The position numbers and the translations under genes were made by a program. From JBBRHF01 sp038223055 (lineage in GTDB: Bacteria; Actinomycetota; Actinomycetes; JACCUZ01), in assembly GCA_038223055.1 (NCBI GenBank), contig JBBRHF010000206.1, forward strand, positions 1-6,875: a stretch of DNA of 6,875 nt. Reading direction: 5' to 3'. This document shows, piece after piece, positions 6,133 to 6,875 of the stretch. Numbering within the stretch: position 1 is the first letter of the stretch; the number at the start of each line of letters is the position of its first letter. Below the pieces are notes generated by a model that was given only the letters and a program-made list of their open reading frames with translations, was not told where the DNA came from and searched no databases.

Positions 6133-6875
6133 AGGGGAAGCTGACGGTGGACCTGGGTGGTCCCTTTGGCGTTCCATCTTCTGCGCTGTCCCGGCAGGGG
6201 CATCCGGGCGGCAGCGTGAACCGTTCCGCGCATCCGGAGTGCGTCGCTCAGGGGTCCGTGGGGGTCCGCCCCGGTACGTCGTCGCAGGTCAGCGCGCTGT
6301 GCGTGCCTGTACGGACCATCGAGAACCGCCCTGGATGGCGCTCACTGGCCACCACGCTGGCACCATTTCGGCCTTGCTCGCCAGGCGCCGACACGGCGCA
6401 GCGCATTTATCGGGAGGGGTCGGCGGCACCGGGTGGACGGGACACCCGCCCGGTCGAGGCAACCCGAGCCGTTCGCTGATCAAGGGCGAGGGAGGGAATC
6501 AGCTAGGTCTGGTCAACGGACCGCTGCAGCGACGAGCAGACGTTGCGGCGGGCCGCGCCTCGGCGCTCGGGCGATCCCACCCAAGCCAGCCCCCGCCGGT
6601 GTGATGATCTTGCGCTCACAATCCCGACGAGCCGATGCCGCAGAACTGGTACTACCGCTCGCTCGGTGGAGGATCAGGCGCTCAACGTGGCGGGGCGCAC
6701 GGAACCGGTTCGCTGTCTCCCGCGTCTATCGCGGCTAGAGGATGCCCTCAGGATCGATGTCTGGCCAGACTCGGTCTAGGTGTCCGGCGGGCGGCTCTCA
6801 TTGCGGCTGCCCACCGCTTGATGGTGTGGCTCTCTTTCGGTCTGCATCCCGTCGGGCACCGTGACGAGGCGTGGC
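6133..6875. other. 743-bp terminal region without a recognisable gene
   Basis: Frames are open on both strands, but none shows a family motif, a good start signal or the strong G/C bias at third positions, and the base composition is less GC-rich than the genes. A short stem, GGACC/GGTCC with a five-base loop at 6149-6163, lies 17 bases after the nuclease stop and could be part of a terminator, but it is weak. An octamer GGGGTCCG occurs twice near 6250-6270. At the far end the minus strand is open from 6875 to about 6740, so the tail of a minus-strand gene could enter here; it is too short to judge. Confidence 0.5.

Noticed and set aside
6129..6479. 116-aa plus-strand open frame after the nuclease
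   Set aside because: There is no family motif, no ribosome binding site and no third-position G/C bias; it looks like chance.
5498..6604. 368-aa plus-strand open frame over the nuclease domain
   Set aside because: It is Pro/Ser/Arg-rich shadow coding; the family motifs of the nuclease lie in the other two frames.
6133..6875. tRNA or attachment site marking an element end
   Set aside because: No T-arm-like GTTCGA context, cloverleaf or flanking direct repeat was found in this stretch.

Overview
The window is very GC-rich. Its genes use G or C at almost every third codon position, and neighbouring genes are joined by four-base stop/start overlaps. Together with the protein families present, this points to a high-GC actinomycete (Actinomycetota, for example a Frankia-, Pseudonocardia- or Streptomyces-like organism). 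The genus cannot be fixed from the sequence alone. Most of the window has the look of an accessory or mobile-element-derived region: short unrecognised proteins, a helix-turn-helix protein with a Cys/His-rich head, and a DUF1016/YhcG-type nuclease.

Layout: positions 1-39 hold the last codons of a plus-strand gene that overlaps a TfoX/Sxy N-terminal-domain gene (36-401). A gene-free stretch follows (402-831) with a 10-bp perfect inverted repeat (698-728). Next is a minus-strand membrane zinc metallopeptidase of the M48 type (832-1791) with a strong ribosome binding site. It is divergent from a plus-strand gene set, and about 0.5 kb between them (1807-2337) has no convincing gene.

The plus-strand set starts with an unrecognised 202-aa protein (2338-2946), then an 8-bp tandem repeat (2953-2992). 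After that come six reading frames joined by ATGA or GTGA overlaps at 3372, 3662, 3904, 4970 and 5020: proteins of 121, 97 and 81 aa, a ~356-aa zinc-cluster/HTH protein, a 17-aa mini-ORF, and a ~370-aa DUF1016/YhcG PDDEXK nuclease ending at 6132. The tight overlaps suggest one transcript with coupled translation, and a DNA-binding protein made together with a nuclease.

The main oddity is that five single-base length changes disrupt the last two large genes. One lies near 4896 in the HTH gene; four lie near 5519, 5601, 5647 and 5735 in the nuclease gene. All sit at short runs of C or A, the four in the nuclease gene sum to zero, and correcting them restores family-like protein, including the catalytic Asp. 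This fits homopolymer sequencing errors, or else very recent inactivation. As printed, the HTH frame runs into the nuclease gene and stops at 5559, giving an apparent 551-aa fusion that I regard as an artefact. The last 743 bases (6133-6875) contain nothing I can identify.
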